A stretch of DNA of 26,498 nt, taken from positions 1-26,498 of the forward strand of contig JAAUPC010000005.1 in NCBI GenBank assembly GCA_012036325.1, in the 5' to 3' direction. Within the stretch, counting starts at the first letter, position 1, and each line of letters opens with the position of its first letter. Origin of the DNA: Paracoccaceae bacterium (lineage in GTDB: Bacteria; Pseudomonadota; Alphaproteobacteria; Rhodobacterales; Rhodobacteraceae). The notes under the pieces were generated by a model. The model saw only the letters and a list, made by a program, of their open reading frames with translations, searched no databases and was not told the DNA's origin. The translations under genes were made by a program, and so were the position numbers. This document shows positions 15,581 through 23,971 of the stretch, piece by piece.

Positions 15581-16357
15581 TTATGCCAGCTTGACCGGCA
15601 CGCGGCTTTCAAGCCAGCGGAACAAGAGCACGATCAGCCCGGCAATCGCCATATAGACCACGGCCAAGAGCAATAGCGGCTCATAGACCACAAAGGTGTC
15701 TTGCCGGATACGCGAGGAGACAGCGTAGATGTCGACCACGGTGATCGTGGCGACCAGGGGCGTGGCCTTCAGCGTCAGCACGGTTTCACCGCCCAGCGTC
15801 GGCAGCACGCGCTGTATGGCCTGCGGCAGCCAGATCCGGCGGAAGATGGTGAAGCGCGGCATGCCCATCGCCTTGGCCGCCTCAAGCTGGCCATGCGGCA
15901 CGCCCTTGAAGGCGCCGCGCATCACCTCGCCGGAATAGCCAGCCACAGACAGGGTCAGCGCCAGCACGGCATAGGGCCAGGCCTGCCGCAAGATCGGCCA
16001 AAGGTCAGATTGCCGGATCCAGGGGATCGACGGGAAGAGGGACCCCAACCCGTAATACAATAGCCAAAGCTGGAGGAGGAGCGGCGTGCCCCTTACCAGC
16101 CCACAAAAGCCATTGGCGGGTGCCGCCAGCCACCAAGGGCCAGCCGCCTGCGCCAGCCCAAGCGGGATCGCGAGCAAGAGCCCCAGCACCATCGTAACAA
16201 CAAGCAGCCAGCAGGTCGTCCAGGTGCCCTGCAACAGCAGCATCTGGTATTTCGGGTCGGCCAGCCAGCTCCAGTTCAAAGCCGTGGCACACCAGACGAC
16301 AAGGCCCGCCGCAATGACGGCCATCACGATGCGGCGGGGAACCCAGAAGCCTTGCAT
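15581..16357 (-). CDS. Polar amino-acid ABC transporter permease (HisM-like)
   Basis: This is a 258-aa inner-membrane permease of the HisM/GlnP family with about five hydrophobic helices. It carries the coupling-loop motif GEVMRGAFKGVPHGQLEAAKAMGM and then FTIFRRIWLPQAIQRVLPTL, the EAA segment that docks on the ATPase. It has an extra N-terminal hydrophobic segment (RRIVMAVIAAGLVVWCATAL), as HisM-type subunits often do. Its start codon shares one base with the stop of the other permease gene (TGATG), so the two are translationally coupled and form a heterodimer. Together with the binding protein and ATPase upstream it imports a polar amino acid. The exact substrate cannot be told; basic amino acids such as histidine, lysine or arginine are typical. 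Confidence 0.88.
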   Translation of the reverse strand: MQGFWVPRRIVMAVIAAGLVVWCATALNWSWLADPKYQMLLLQGTWTTCWLLVVTMVLGLLLAIPLGLAQAAGPWWLAAPANGFCGLVRGTPLLLQLWLLYYGLGSLFPSIPWIRQSDLWPILRQAWPYAVLALTLSVAGYSGEVMRGAFKGVPHGQLEAAKAMGMPRFTIFRRIWLPQAIQRVLPTLGGETVLTLKATPLVATITVVDIYAVSSRIRQDTFVVYEPLLLLAVVYMAIAGLIVLLFRWLESRVPVKLA

Positions 16358-17094
16358 CAGCTTGACCTCGGTCGGGTCTGGCCCCGGCGCGCCCAGGCCT
16401 CGGCCCGGGCGAAGAGCAGCGATGAAATGATCGAGATCGCCAGATACAGCACCCCCGCCGCCATGAAGAAGGTGAAGAAGGCCTTCGTGGTGCTTGCGGC
16501 CTGCCGGGTGACCAATGTCAGTTCGGCATAGCCCACCACGGCCAGAAGCGCGGTGTCCTTCGTGGCGATCAGCCAGAGGTTCGCCAGCCCCGGAATGGCC
16601 GCGGCCAGCATCTGCGGGAAGGTCACTCGCCAGGCCAGCATCAAGGGCGGCATGCCCATGGCGCGCGCCGCCTCAACCTGGCCCGACGGAACCGACAGGA
16701 TAGCCCCGCGCAAGACCTCGGTCGCATAGGCGCCTTGGACGATGCCAAGAACGGCGATCCCGGCGAAAAAGCCGGAAATCTGGATCCGTTCGAAGCCCCA
16801 GGCGAGCAAGAGGTTGTTGAGCGAAGACGTGACCGCGAAGTAGAGGATCAAGATCAGGATCAACTCCGGCACCGCGCGGACGATGGTGGTGTAGATGCCC
16901 AGCAGGTCCCGGGTGACCGGGCTCCCGTACAGCTTGCCGTAGGCCCCGCAGATCCCGATCAGAAGGCCCAGCGCAAATGCCCCGATGGCGATCAGGATGG
17001 ATTTGCCCAGGGCCACCATCAGCGTGGCCCCCCAGCCGGGCGGGGCCCAGGCCAGAAGGTCAAGTGTCGAGGCAAGAAGCGGGGCCGCGATCAT
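16357..17094 (-). CDS. Polar amino-acid ABC transporter permease (HisQ-like)
   Basis: This is a 245-aa membrane protein, the partner of the following permease. Its coupling loop reads EVLRGAILSVPSGQVEAARA, then MGMPPLMLAWRVTFPQMLA. The N-terminal part GWGATLMVALGKSILIAIGA is the usual first helix of the HisQ/GlnP class, and TTIVRAVPELILILILYF is the conserved VRGTPELL-like segment. The gene lies 176 bases after the binding-protein gene. That gap holds a hairpin that may lower permease expression compared with the binding protein. The C-terminus is basic (ARRGQTRPRSS). Confidence 0.88.
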   Translation of the reverse strand: MIAAPLLASTLDLLAWAPPGWGATLMVALGKSILIAIGAFALGLLIGICGAYGKLYGSPVTRDLLGIYTTIVRAVPELILILILYFAVTSSLNNLLLAWGFERIQISGFFAGIAVLGIVQGAYATEVLRGAILSVPSGQVEAARAMGMPPLMLAWRVTFPQMLAAAIPGLANLWLIATKDTALLAVVGYAELTLVTRQAASTTKAFFTFFMAAGVLYLAISIISSLLFARAEAWARRGQTRPRSS

Positions 17095-17215
17095 GCGGCG
17101 GCCTTTCGCGGCTTAAGCACGGGGATGGCGGCCCGCCACACTCTCCCTCCCCCGCAAAGGCGAAGGCAAGCGTAGGTCCTGCCCAAAAGGGTCGGCCGGG
17201 GGCATGCGCGCCTAA

Positions 17216-17236
17216 CCTGCCCCGTTCGGGGACAGG
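17216..17236. promoter_or_regulatory. Intra-operon hairpin between binding protein and permease genes
   Basis: CCTG-CCCC and GGGG-A-CAGG form an 8-bp stem with one bulged A and a GTTC loop. It lies 35 bases after the binding-protein stop on the minus strand and has no T-run. Stem-loops at this place commonly stabilise the upstream mRNA, so that binding protein is made in excess over permease. That role is inferred here. Confidence 0.45.
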
Positions 17237-17270
17237 GGCGGCGGGCACCCGGCCTGAGTCTGCCATTTCC

Positions 17271-18038
17271 TTAGCCGCCGTAGATCGACGAGGCGAAGTA
17301 GTTGGCGGTGATCGTGTCATAGGTGCCGTCGGCGATCACTTTCGCAATGGCAGCGTTGATCTTGGCCTTCAACTCCTCTTCGCCCTTGCGGATGCCCGCA
17401 CCGACGCCAAGTCCAAGGATCGTCGGATCATCGGCGACGGCGCCCTTGGTTTCGCAGCAGGCCATCCCCGCCTCAGAAGCAAGGAAAGCATCCATCGCAA
17501 TGCTGTCGGCCTGGGTCGCGTCAATTCGCCCTGCGGCGAGGTCTGAATTCGCCTCATCCTGCGTCTGGTAGATCTTCACCTCGGCGGCGGTGGCGGCGAA
17601 GTATTTCTCAACATAGTCGGCATGGATGGTCGAGGCCTGCACCCCGATGATCTTGCCGGCCAGCCCTTCGGGCGTGGGGGCCATCTCAACGCCTTTGGCT
17701 CCGACGATCACAGTAGGGGTGTTGTAATATTTATCTGAGAAATCAATGGTTTTCGACCGCTCTTCCGTGATCGACATCGAGGCCATGATCACGTCAATCT
17801 GGCCTGAGGTGAGCGAGGGGATGATCCCATCCCACGCCACGGGCGTGATCACGCACTGCATTTCACCGGCGGCGCAGACGGCATTGATAAAGTCGACCTC
17901 CCAGCCGACCCAGTTGCCGGACGCGTCGGGGCTGGCGAAAGGCGGATAGGCTTCGGCGGCGATGCCGATCTTGACCTCTTGCGCGGCGACGGGGGCCGCC
18001 ATCAGGCAGGCGGCGGCGAGAAGCATCTTGAAGTTCAT
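17271..18038 (-). CDS. Periplasmic amino-acid-binding protein (SBP_bac_3, HisJ/ArgT-like)
   Basis: This is a 255-aa solute receptor. A signal peptide covers residues 1-19 (MNFKMLLAAACLMAAPVAAQ). The mature protein shows the family 3 signature: KIGIAAEAYPPFASPDASGN, GWEVDFINAVCA, then WDGIIPSLTSGQIDVIMASM and SITEERSKTIDFSDKYYNTP. These include the Arg and Asp residues that hold the amino-acid carboxylate and amino groups. A ribosome site GGAGA stands 7 bases before the ATG. Four cysteines (CAAGEMQC and ACC) allow disulfides, as in HisJ. It delivers cargo to the two permeases downstream. Confidence 0.9.
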   Translation of the reverse strand: MNFKMLLAAACLMAAPVAAQEVKIGIAAEAYPPFASPDASGNWVGWEVDFINAVCAAGEMQCVITPVAWDGIIPSLTSGQIDVIMASMSITEERSKTIDFSDKYYNTPTVIVGAKGVEMAPTPEGLAGKIIGVQASTIHADYVEKYFAATAAEVKIYQTQDEANSDLAAGRIDATQADSIAMDAFLASEAGMACCETKGAVADDPTILGLGVGAGIRKGEEELKAKINAAIAKVIADGTYDTITANYFASSIYGG

Positions 18039-18049
18039 GGTCGTCTCCA

Positions 18050-18070
18050 GGTTGGTTGGTGGTTGGTTGG
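18050..18070. repeat. Short GGTTGGT direct repeat upstream of the binding-protein gene
   Basis: The 21 bases are a near-tandem run of GGTT units. In mRNA sense (minus strand) they read CCAACC repeated, in the gap between the ATPase gene and the binding-protein gene. It may be simple sequence in a leader, with no function that I can support. Confidence 0.4.
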
Positions 18071-18092
18071 CCCGTCGTTCAGTTGAAAATCT

Positions 18093-18866
18093 TCAAGCGA
18101 CGGTTTTCAGGAACTGTTTCAGCCGTTCGGATTTGGGTGCGCCGAACAATTGGTCGGGCGGGCCCTGTTCCTCGATCTGGCCGTTGTGCAGGTAGATCAC
18201 ATGGCTGGCCACTTCGCGGGCGAACTTCATCTCATGCGTGACAAGGATCATCGTGCGGCCTTCGTCGGCAAGGGTCTTGATGACCTGCAGCACTTCACCC
18301 ACCAATTCGGGGTCAAGGGCGCTGGTCGGCTCGTCAAAAAGCATTGCCTTCGGTTCCATGCACAAAGCGCGGGCGATGGCGGCGCGCTGCTGCTGGCCGC
18401 CGGACATGAAGGCAGGATAGGCGCCCTCTTTCTCGGCCAATCCCACCCGGGCCAGAAGTTTCCGGGCGCGGGCGATGGCCTCATCCTTGGGGGTTTTCAT
18501 CACATGGACCGGCACCTCGATCAGGTTTTCCAGCACCGTGCGGTGGGTCCAAAGGTTGAACGACTGAAACACCATGCCCAAGGACTGGCGGATACGTTCC
18601 AACTGGCGCCGGTCCGAAGGGCTCCCATCGGGGCGCATGGCCACCGCTTCACCCGCAATGGTGATCGCGCCCGAGGACGGCGTTTCCAGAAAGTTTATGC
18701 AGCGCAGCATGGTCGACTTGCCCGACCCCGACCCGCCGATGATCGCGACCACGTCACCTTCCTGCGCCGTCAGCGACACGCCCTTCAGCACATGATGGGT
18801 GCCGAAACTCTTGTGCAGGTCCTCGACCCGGATCGCCTCCGCCCGTGCTTGCGCGCTGTCCGCCAT
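18093..18866 (-). CDS. Polar amino-acid ABC transporter ATP-binding protein (HisP/GlnQ-like)
   Basis: This is a 257-aa ATPase. Walker A is GGSGSGKST near 41-49, the Q-loop is in GMVFQSFNLW, the ABC signature is given as MSGGQQQRAAIARAL, Walker B is AMLFDEPTSALD and the switch His is in LVTHEMKFAREV. The SFNLW-H-TVLENL stretch marks the polar amino-acid subclass. I chose the ATG at 18866 (MADSAQARAEAIRVEDLHKS) because upstream in-frame starts give an unusual extension and GGGG lies close before this one. It is the first gene of the operon, followed by binding protein and permeases. It is divergent from surE; the 151 bases between must hold both promoters. Confidence 0.9.
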   Translation of the reverse strand: MADSAQARAEAIRVEDLHKSFGTHHVLKGVSLTAQEGDVVAIIGGSGSGKSTMLRCINFLETPSSGAITIAGEAVAMRPDGSPSDRRQLERIRQSLGMVFQSFNLWTHRTVLENLIEVPVHVMKTPKDEAIARARKLLARVGLAEKEGAYPAFMSGGQQQRAAIARALCMEPKAMLFDEPTSALDPELVGEVLQVIKTLADEGRTMILVTHEMKFAREVASHVIYLHNGQIEEQGPPDQLFGAPKSERLKQFLKTVA

Positions 18867-19017
18867 GTTCCCCCACTGCGTTCCTGTCATCAAACCGTTG
18901 AATTCCGGCCCGCGCAAGCCTTTCATTGGGGGCCAAGCACCATACCCGGCGCTTGAAGGGGCCTATGGCGTCGTCTAAGCAGGGTCACGCCGGTTTCTTG
19001 GCCATATGGGACAAACG

Positions 19018-19805
19018 ATGCGCATTCTTATTACCAATGATGATGGCATCAACGCCCCGGGCCTTGAGGTGCTGACCAGCATCGCAACCGAAATCGCCGG
19101 GCCGGGCGGTGAGGTCTGGACCGTCGCCCCGGCCTTTGAACAATCCGGCGTGGGCCACTGCATCAGCTATACCCATCCGATGATGATTGCCGAACTGGCC
19201 CCGCGCCGCTTTGCTGCCGAGGGCAGCCCGGCTGATTGTGTGCTGGCCGCGATTTATGACGTCTTGGACGGGCAGAAGCCCGATCTGGTGCTATCGGGCG
19301 TCAACCGGGGCAACAACGCGGCTGAGAACGTGCTCTATTCCGGCACCATCGGCGGCGCGATGGAGGCGGCCTTGCAAGGCGTCCCTGCAATCGCCCTGTC
19401 GCAGTTCTTCGGCCCGGAGAACGCCAAGCTGGCCGACCCCTTCGAATCCGCCCGCGTCCATGGCGCAAGCGTGGTGCGCGCCCTTTTGGAGCGGGGCATC
19501 TGGACCGAAGGCGATTATCGGGTGTTCTACAACCTGAATTTCCCGCCCCTGACCGCCGCCGAAACGAAAGGCATGAAGGTCGCCGCCCAAGGTTTCCGCC
19601 GTGACACGGCCTTCAGCGTCGAGCCGCACCACGTCCCCTTGCCGGCCGGAAATTCCTGTGGATCAAGGGCGGCCCGCAACACACGCCCACCCTGCCCGGC
19701 ACCGATGCAGCGGTGAACCTGGAAGGCTACATCTCGGTCACGCCCATGCGTGCGGACCTGACGGCGCATGACCTTCTGGCCGACCTGCAGGCCAAGCTGG
19801 GATGA
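19018..19805 (+). CDS. surE: 5'/3'-nucleotidase SurE (single-base frameshift near 19649)
   Basis: A nucleotidase of the SurE family. Its metal site is visible: MRILITNDDGINAPGLEVL with the Asp pair, then SGVNRGNNAAENVLYSGTIG with Ser and Asn ligands. It removes phosphate from nucleoside monophosphates under stress. The first frame fails after PLPAGN. With one more G before AAATTC (19648-19652) it goes on GKFLWIKGGPQHTPTLPGTD and ends at 19805 at the usual length of about 262 aa, AVNLEGYISVTPMRADLTAH included. I start at 19018 because GGGA is 6 bases upstream; the ATG at 19006 has no ribosome site. Its stop overlaps the pcm start (ATGA). The indel is likely an error because the remainder is perfectly conserved. 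Confidence 0.9.
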
Positions 19806-20488
19806 GCCAGGCCCCAGAGGAACCCGACGACACATCCGACGGGGGCCTTGAGGGTCTGGCCGAACGCAAGATGCGCTTTCTTTTCGCCCTGCGGTCGCGC
19901 GGTGTGACGGATGCCCGCGTGCTGACCGCGATGGAACGGGTGGACCGCGGCCTTTTCGTCCGCGGCATCTTTGCCGACCGTGCCTATGAGGACATGCCCC
20001 TGCCCATCGCCTGCGGCCAGACGATCAGCCAGCCCTCGGTCGTGGGGCTGATGACGCAGGCCTTGCAGGTGAACCCCCGCGACACGGTGCTGGAGGTGGG
20101 CACGGGGTCGGGCTATCAGGCGGCGATCCTCGCGCAGCTTTGCCGTCGGGTCTATACGGTGGACCGCTACCGCCGTCTGGTGCGTGAGGCGGCCGATCTT
20201 TTCCGCCAGCTTGACCTGACCAACATCACCTCGATGACCGCCGATGGGTCCTTTGGCCTGCCCGATCAGGGGCCTTTTGACCGTATCATCGTGACCGCTG
20301 CCGCCGAAGATCCGCCCGGGCCCCTCCTCGAACAGCTAAAGCCTGGCGGGATCATGGTGCTGCCGGTCGGCCAGTCCGATGCGGTGCAAAGCCTGATCAA
20401 GGTCACCCGCACCACACGCGGATTTGACTATGAAGAACTTCGCCCAGTGCGGTTTGTCCCTCTGGTCGAGGGGCTCGGCTCCGAGTAG
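19802..20488 (+). CDS. pcm: Protein-L-isoaspartate O-methyltransferase
   Basis: This is a 228-aa cytoplasmic methyltransferase that starts repair of damaged Asn/Asp residues by methylating L-isoaspartate with S-adenosylmethionine. Visible motifs are MPLPIACGQTISQPSVVGLM (the PCMT substrate loop near 66-84), VLEVGTGSGYQAAILAQL (SAM motif I near 96-113), FDRIIVTAAAEDPPGPLLEQ (post II) and LKPGGIMVLPVG (motif III). It overlaps surE by four bases and is followed 53 bases later by the nlpD-type gene, so the three are one operon. The order surE-pcm-nlpD is also found in gammaproteobacteria. Confidence 0.93.
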   Translation: MSQAPEEPDDTSDGGLEGLAERKMRFLFALRSRGVTDARVLTAMERVDRGLFVRGIFADRAYEDMPLPIACGQTISQPSVVGLMTQALQVNPRDTVLEVGTGSGYQAAILAQLCRRVYTVDRYRRLVREAADLFRQLDLTNITSMTADGSFGLPDQGPFDRIIVTAAAEDPPGPLLEQLKPGGIMVLPVGQSDAVQSLIKVTRTTRGFDYEELRPVRFVPLVEGLGSE

Positions 20489-20541
20489 GATGCCCCCGCG
20501 CACCCGGACATAACCGGGGCGGTGTGGTGCAGAGGCGTGAC

Positions 20542-21711
20542 ATGCGGACATTGGGCAGATTTCCCCGGATTGGTCTGATGATTGGGGCAAGCGTTCTGGC
20601 GCTTTCAGCTTGCGTTCAGACCAATGCGCTGGACTGGGACCTGCGGGCCGGTGGCGGCAACACCTCCGACGCCGCGCGGCAGGCCACGGCAGCGGTGCCG
20701 ACGCCCGATGCCAATGGGATCCTGTCCTATCCGGACTATCAGCTTGCCAAGGCCCGGCGCGGCGATACCGTCGCCGGAATGGCCGCACGGCTTGGCCTGA
20801 ACCCCGAACAACTGGCGCAGACCAATGCGCTGCGCCCGACCGACCCCCTGCGTGAGGGTGAGCTTTTGCTGCTGCCGAACCGCGTGTCAGCCGCCCCGCA
20901 GCCTGCAGTGATCGCAGGCACAGGCCTGCCCGGCAGCACGGGCGGGCGCGTCGACATTGGCGCGATTGCCACCACCGCGCTGGATGAGGTTGGGCCATCT
21001 GCAACCTCAACCGCCTCACCCCCGATTGCGAACCAGCCTGCCACCCACCGCGTGGCTCGTGGCGAAACCGCCTTCACCATCGCGCGGACCTATAACGTCT
21101 CGGCCAAGGCACTGGCCGACTGGAACCAGCTTGGGGCCGACATGGCGGTGCGCGAAGGCCAGACACTGATCATCCCGGTCGCCACTGCCCCGGCCCCGCC
21201 ACTGGAACCGGTGGTCACCCCGCCCGGCGCCGGTCGCCCACGCCCGAACCCCTTGGCCGCGAAACCGCTGCCGGATGAAAAGCCGGTGGCCGCTGCGACC
21301 AAGCCCAAGGAAACCCCGCCCTCACCCGATCTTGGCGGGCAGGCGACCGGGGCCTCGGCGGCGAAATTCGTGATGCCCGTGTCAGGCAAGATCATCCGTG
21401 GCTATGACCGGAAGTCGAACCAAGGGATCGACATCGCCGCCCCGGCGGGTACAGCGGTCAAGGCGGCGGATGCGGGCACCGTGTCCGTCATCTCGGCCGA
21501 TACGAACGGCAAGGGCATCGTCATCATCCGCCACGCGGGCGATCTCTTAACGGTCTATGTCGGCATCAGCGGGGCCACGGTCGCCAAGGGCGCCAAAGTC
21601 GCGCGCGGGCAGGAAATCGGCAAGGTTGCGGCGGGCGATCCGGCGTTCCTGCATTTTGAAGTGCGCAACACATCGAAAGAAAGCTTCGATCCGGTCACCT
21701 ATCTGCAATAG
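20542..21711 (+). CDS. NlpD-like lipoprotein with two LysM domains and a degenerate M23 domain
   Basis: This is a 389-aa outer-membrane lipoprotein candidate. The lipobox LSAC puts the lipid-bearing cysteine at 24. LysM domains lie at about 62-112 (ARRGDTVAGMAARLGLNPEQ) and 167-214 (HRVARGETAFTIARTYNVSA), followed by a Pro/Lys-rich linker. An M23/LytM domain lies at about 280-388: GKIIRGYDRKSNQGIDIAAP, then VKAADAGTVSVIS, and LHFEVRNTSKESFDPVTYL at the end. The His of the HxxxD motif is replaced (NQGID), the middle YAH is YVG, and the last HxH is FLH. It therefore probably lacks hydrolase activity and works as an activator of septal amidases, like NlpD/EnvC. I start at 20542 because AGAGGCG precedes it; an ATG-less 20524 alternative is weaker. 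Confidence 0.85.
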   Translation: MRTLGRFPRIGLMIGASVLALSACVQTNALDWDLRAGGGNTSDAARQATAAVPTPDANGILSYPDYQLAKARRGDTVAGMAARLGLNPEQLAQTNALRPTDPLREGELLLLPNRVSAAPQPAVIAGTGLPGSTGGRVDIGAIATTALDEVGPSATSTASPPIANQPATHRVARGETAFTIARTYNVSAKALADWNQLGADMAVREGQTLIIPVATAPAPPLEPVVTPPGAGRPRPNPLAAKPLPDEKPVAAATKPKETPPSPDLGGQATGASAAKFVMPVSGKIIRGYDRKSNQGIDIAAPAGTAVKAADAGTVSVISADTNGKGIVIIRHAGDLLTVYVGISGATVAKGAKVARGQEIGKVAAGDPAFLHFEVRNTSKESFDPVTYLQ

Positions 21712-21723
21712 CCCCAGGGGCAT

Positions 21724-21796
21724 GAATTTTCTGCGAAAATTCGGGTGTCTCTGCATCCAAAGCCTGGCACGGACCGCGAATTTTCGCAGAAAATTC
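21724..21796. terminator. Inverted pair of palindromic AT-rich repeats, likely bidirectional terminator
   Basis: GAATTTTCTGCGAAAATTCG (21724-21743) is exactly reverse-complementary to CGAATTTTCGCAGAAAATTC (21777-21796), with a 33-base spacer. Each copy is itself a palindrome (GAATTTTC-TGC-GAAAATTC). It lies between two convergent genes, 12 bases after one stop and 5 before the other, and can fold as one 20-bp stem or two small hairpins. The AT-rich arms stand out from the GC-rich surroundings. I believe this is a dispersed repeat in Rhodobacteraceae, but that is from memory. Confidence 0.7.
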
Positions 21797-21801
21797 GTGC
21801 T

Positions 21802-23076
21802 TCAGCCCGCGATGCGCGACACCAGGATCTTGTCGATCCGGCGGCCATCCAAGTCGATCACCTCGAACCGGTGGCCTTCCACCGTGAAGACCGCGCCCAA
21901 GTCCGGAATATGGCCCAGCTGGTGCAGCACAAGCCCCGCGACAGTGTCGTAATCCCCGGCGATGGCGCGGGACAGGCCCAGCTTGTCGCAAAACTCATCC
22001 GCCGGCATCCAGCCTGCAACCAGATGGCTGCCGTCAGCGCGCGCCACCATCGCCGGTTCATTCGCCTCGCTTGAGGCGACTGCGCCGGTGATCGCGTCCA
22101 GCACGTCATCGGTGGTGATGATGCCTTCGAAATGGCCATACTCGTCATAGACCAGCGCCATGTGATGTTCGGCCTTCTGCAGTACCTCCAGCACATCCAG
22201 CGCCTCGGCCCGGTCAGACACTACCGGCACCTCTTTCAGCAAGGCCTTGATATCCAGTGGTTCGCGGCGCGACACCACCTGGAAGGCGTCCGCCAGAAGC
22301 ACGATGCCCACCACCGCACCATCAGCATCGGCCACGGTCATGCGGGGCCGCGCGATGCGGCGGATGGCGGCCAACGCCTCGGCCCCAGTGGCACTCAGCG
22401 GGATCATCTCCACCTCATGCCGGGGGGTCATCAGGGCGCTGGCGGTCCGGTCCGACAACCGCATAACGCCCGAGATCATCTCACGCTCTTCCGTCTCAAG
22501 CACCCCGCCTTCATGCGCCTCAGCCAGCAGCACATGCACCTCTTCTTCGGTCACGCGGTTTTCATTGGCACCGCGCTGGCCCAGCAGGAACAGCACCGCC
22601 TTGCCCGACCAATCCAGCACCCAGACGACCGGAGCGCCGATCACCGACAACAGCGTCATCGCCGGGGCCATGCGGATCGCGACACCTTCAGGGTTGCGCA
22701 GCGCCAGTTGCTTGGGGACCAGCTCACCAATGATCAGGCTGAAATAGGTGATGGCCAGCACCACGCCGCCCACGCCCAGCGTTGTCGCCCAGTCGGCACC
22801 CACCCCTTGCGCGATCAGCCAGTTTTCCAGCCTAAGGCCGAGCGTCGCGCCCGACAAGGCACCTGACAGCACCCCGACCGCCGTGATCCCGATCTGCACC
22901 GTAGACAGGAACTTGCCCGGGTCTTCTCCCAGCCGCAGGGCCATCCGCGCGCCCCGGCTTTTGCCTTCAAGGGATTTCAGCCGGCCAGGGCGGGCGCTGA
23001 CGATGGCAAGCTCGGACATGGCCAGGACGCCGTTCAGAACGATCAGCGCCAGGATGACAAGAATTTCGGTGACCAT
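21802..23076 (-). CDS. CorC/HlyC-family membrane protein with CNNM and CBS domains
   Basis: This is a 424-aa protein. An N-terminal CNNM/DUF21 membrane domain with three to four helices (MVTEILVILALIVLNGVLAM, SELAIVSARPGRLKSLEGKS, YFSLIIGELVPKQLALRNPE) is followed by a cytoplasmic pair of CBS domains (VMRLSDRTASALMTPRHEVE, LVYDEYGHFEGIITTDDVLD) and a C-terminal CorC_HlyC domain (AGDYDTVAGLVLHQLGHIPD). The family is linked to magnesium or cobalt efflux; the hemolysin label is historical. I chose the ATG at 23076 because the upstream extension (64 residues) is arginine-rich and lacks sense for a membrane protein. It converges on the nlpD-like gene and follows the DUF815 ATPase after a 52-base gap. 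Confidence 0.88.
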   Translation of the reverse strand: MVTEILVILALIVLNGVLAMSELAIVSARPGRLKSLEGKSRGARMALRLGEDPGKFLSTVQIGITAVGVLSGALSGATLGLRLENWLIAQGVGADWATTLGVGGVVLAITYFSLIIGELVPKQLALRNPEGVAIRMAPAMTLLSVIGAPVVWVLDWSGKAVLFLLGQRGANENRVTEEEVHVLLAEAHEGGVLETEEREMISGVMRLSDRTASALMTPRHEVEMIPLSATGAEALAAIRRIARPRMTVADADGAVVGIVLLADAFQVVSRREPLDIKALLKEVPVVSDRAEALDVLEVLQKAEHHMALVYDEYGHFEGIITTDDVLDAITGAVASSEANEPAMVARADGSHLVAGWMPADEFCDKLGLSRAIAGDYDTVAGLVLHQLGHIPDLGAVFTVEGHRFEVIDLDGRRIDKILVSRIAG

Positions 23077-23128
23077 GATGCGCGGGCAGGTAAGGACAAA
23101 CAGGCGGCATTGCAAGCGGCAGCCCGGC

Positions 23129-23971
23129 CTAAATCTGCAAGGCCACGCCTTCCCGCGCCGCGATGTCGCAGAAAAACTGCCATGCCACCCGGCCCGAGCG
23201 TGAGCCGCGTGTCGCCTGCCATTCCACCGCCTCGGCGCGCAGGCGATCATCAGGCACCACCACCCCATGCGCCGCGCAGTAGCCGCGGATCATGTCCAGA
23301 TAGTCGTCTTGACTACAGGGGTGGAACCCAAGCCAAAGGCCAAACCGGTCTGACAGCGACACCTTTTCCTCAACCGCCTCACCCGGGGTGATGGCGGTTG
23401 AGCGTTCGTTGTCGATCATCTCACGCGGCATCAAATGGCGGCGGTTACTCGTCGCATAGAACAGCACATTCTCCGGCCGCCCCTCGATCCCACCGTCAAG
23501 CACGGCTTTCAGCGATTTGTAATGCTGGTCATCGTGGCTGAACGACAGGTCATCGCAGAAAAGGATGAACCGGTGCGGTGCTGCCCGCAGATGCGCCAGC
23601 AGGCGCTGGACCGATGGCAGGTCTTCACGGCTTAGCTCGACGATCTTCAGCGCCAGCCCCTCGGCCCGGACGGAAGCGTGCACAGCCTTCACAAGGCTGG
23701 ATTTCCCCATCCCCCGCGCGCCCCACAAGAGCGCGTTGTTCGCAGGCAGGCCTCGGGCAAAGTGCCGGGTGTTTTCCAAAAGGGTATCGCGCGAGCGGTT
23801 CACCCCGATCAAAAGGCCGATATCTACGCGCGACACCTTTGCCACGGGGTCAAGCCGGTCGGGCGCCGTGTGCCAGGCAAAGGCATCGGCGCCGGCAAAG
23901 TCCGGCGCAGGCATCGGCGCCGGGGCCAGACGCTCCAATGCCGCCGCGATCCGCTCAAAAGGATCGGTCAC
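23129..23971 (-). CDS. DUF815-family AAA+ ATP-binding protein
   Basis: This is a 280-aa protein of the DUF815 family. Walker A is GARGMGKSSLVKA near 84-96, Walker B is RFILFCDDLSF near 133-143, and YATSNRRHLMPREM after it is the sensor stretch. SDRFGLWLGFHPCSQDDYLD is a hallmark of the family. The N-terminal half (PDRLDPVAKVSRVDIGLLIG) is typical too. Its ATG overlaps the stop of tatC by four bases (ATGA), so it is translated with the Tat genes. The function of DUF815 ATPases is not settled; I know of no proven link with Tat export, and the coupling may be only co-expression. Confidence 0.85.
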   Translation of the reverse strand: MTDPFERIAAALERLAPAPMPAPDFAGADAFAWHTAPDRLDPVAKVSRVDIGLLIGVNRSRDTLLENTRHFARGLPANNALLWGARGMGKSSLVKAVHASVRAEGLALKIVELSREDLPSVQRLLAHLRAAPHRFILFCDDLSFSHDDQHYKSLKAVLDGGIEGRPENVLFYATSNRRHLMPREMIDNERSTAITPGEAVEEKVSLSDRFGLWLGFHPCSQDDYLDMIRGYCAAHGVVVPDDRLRAEAVEWQATRGSRSGRVAWQFFCDIAAREGVALQI

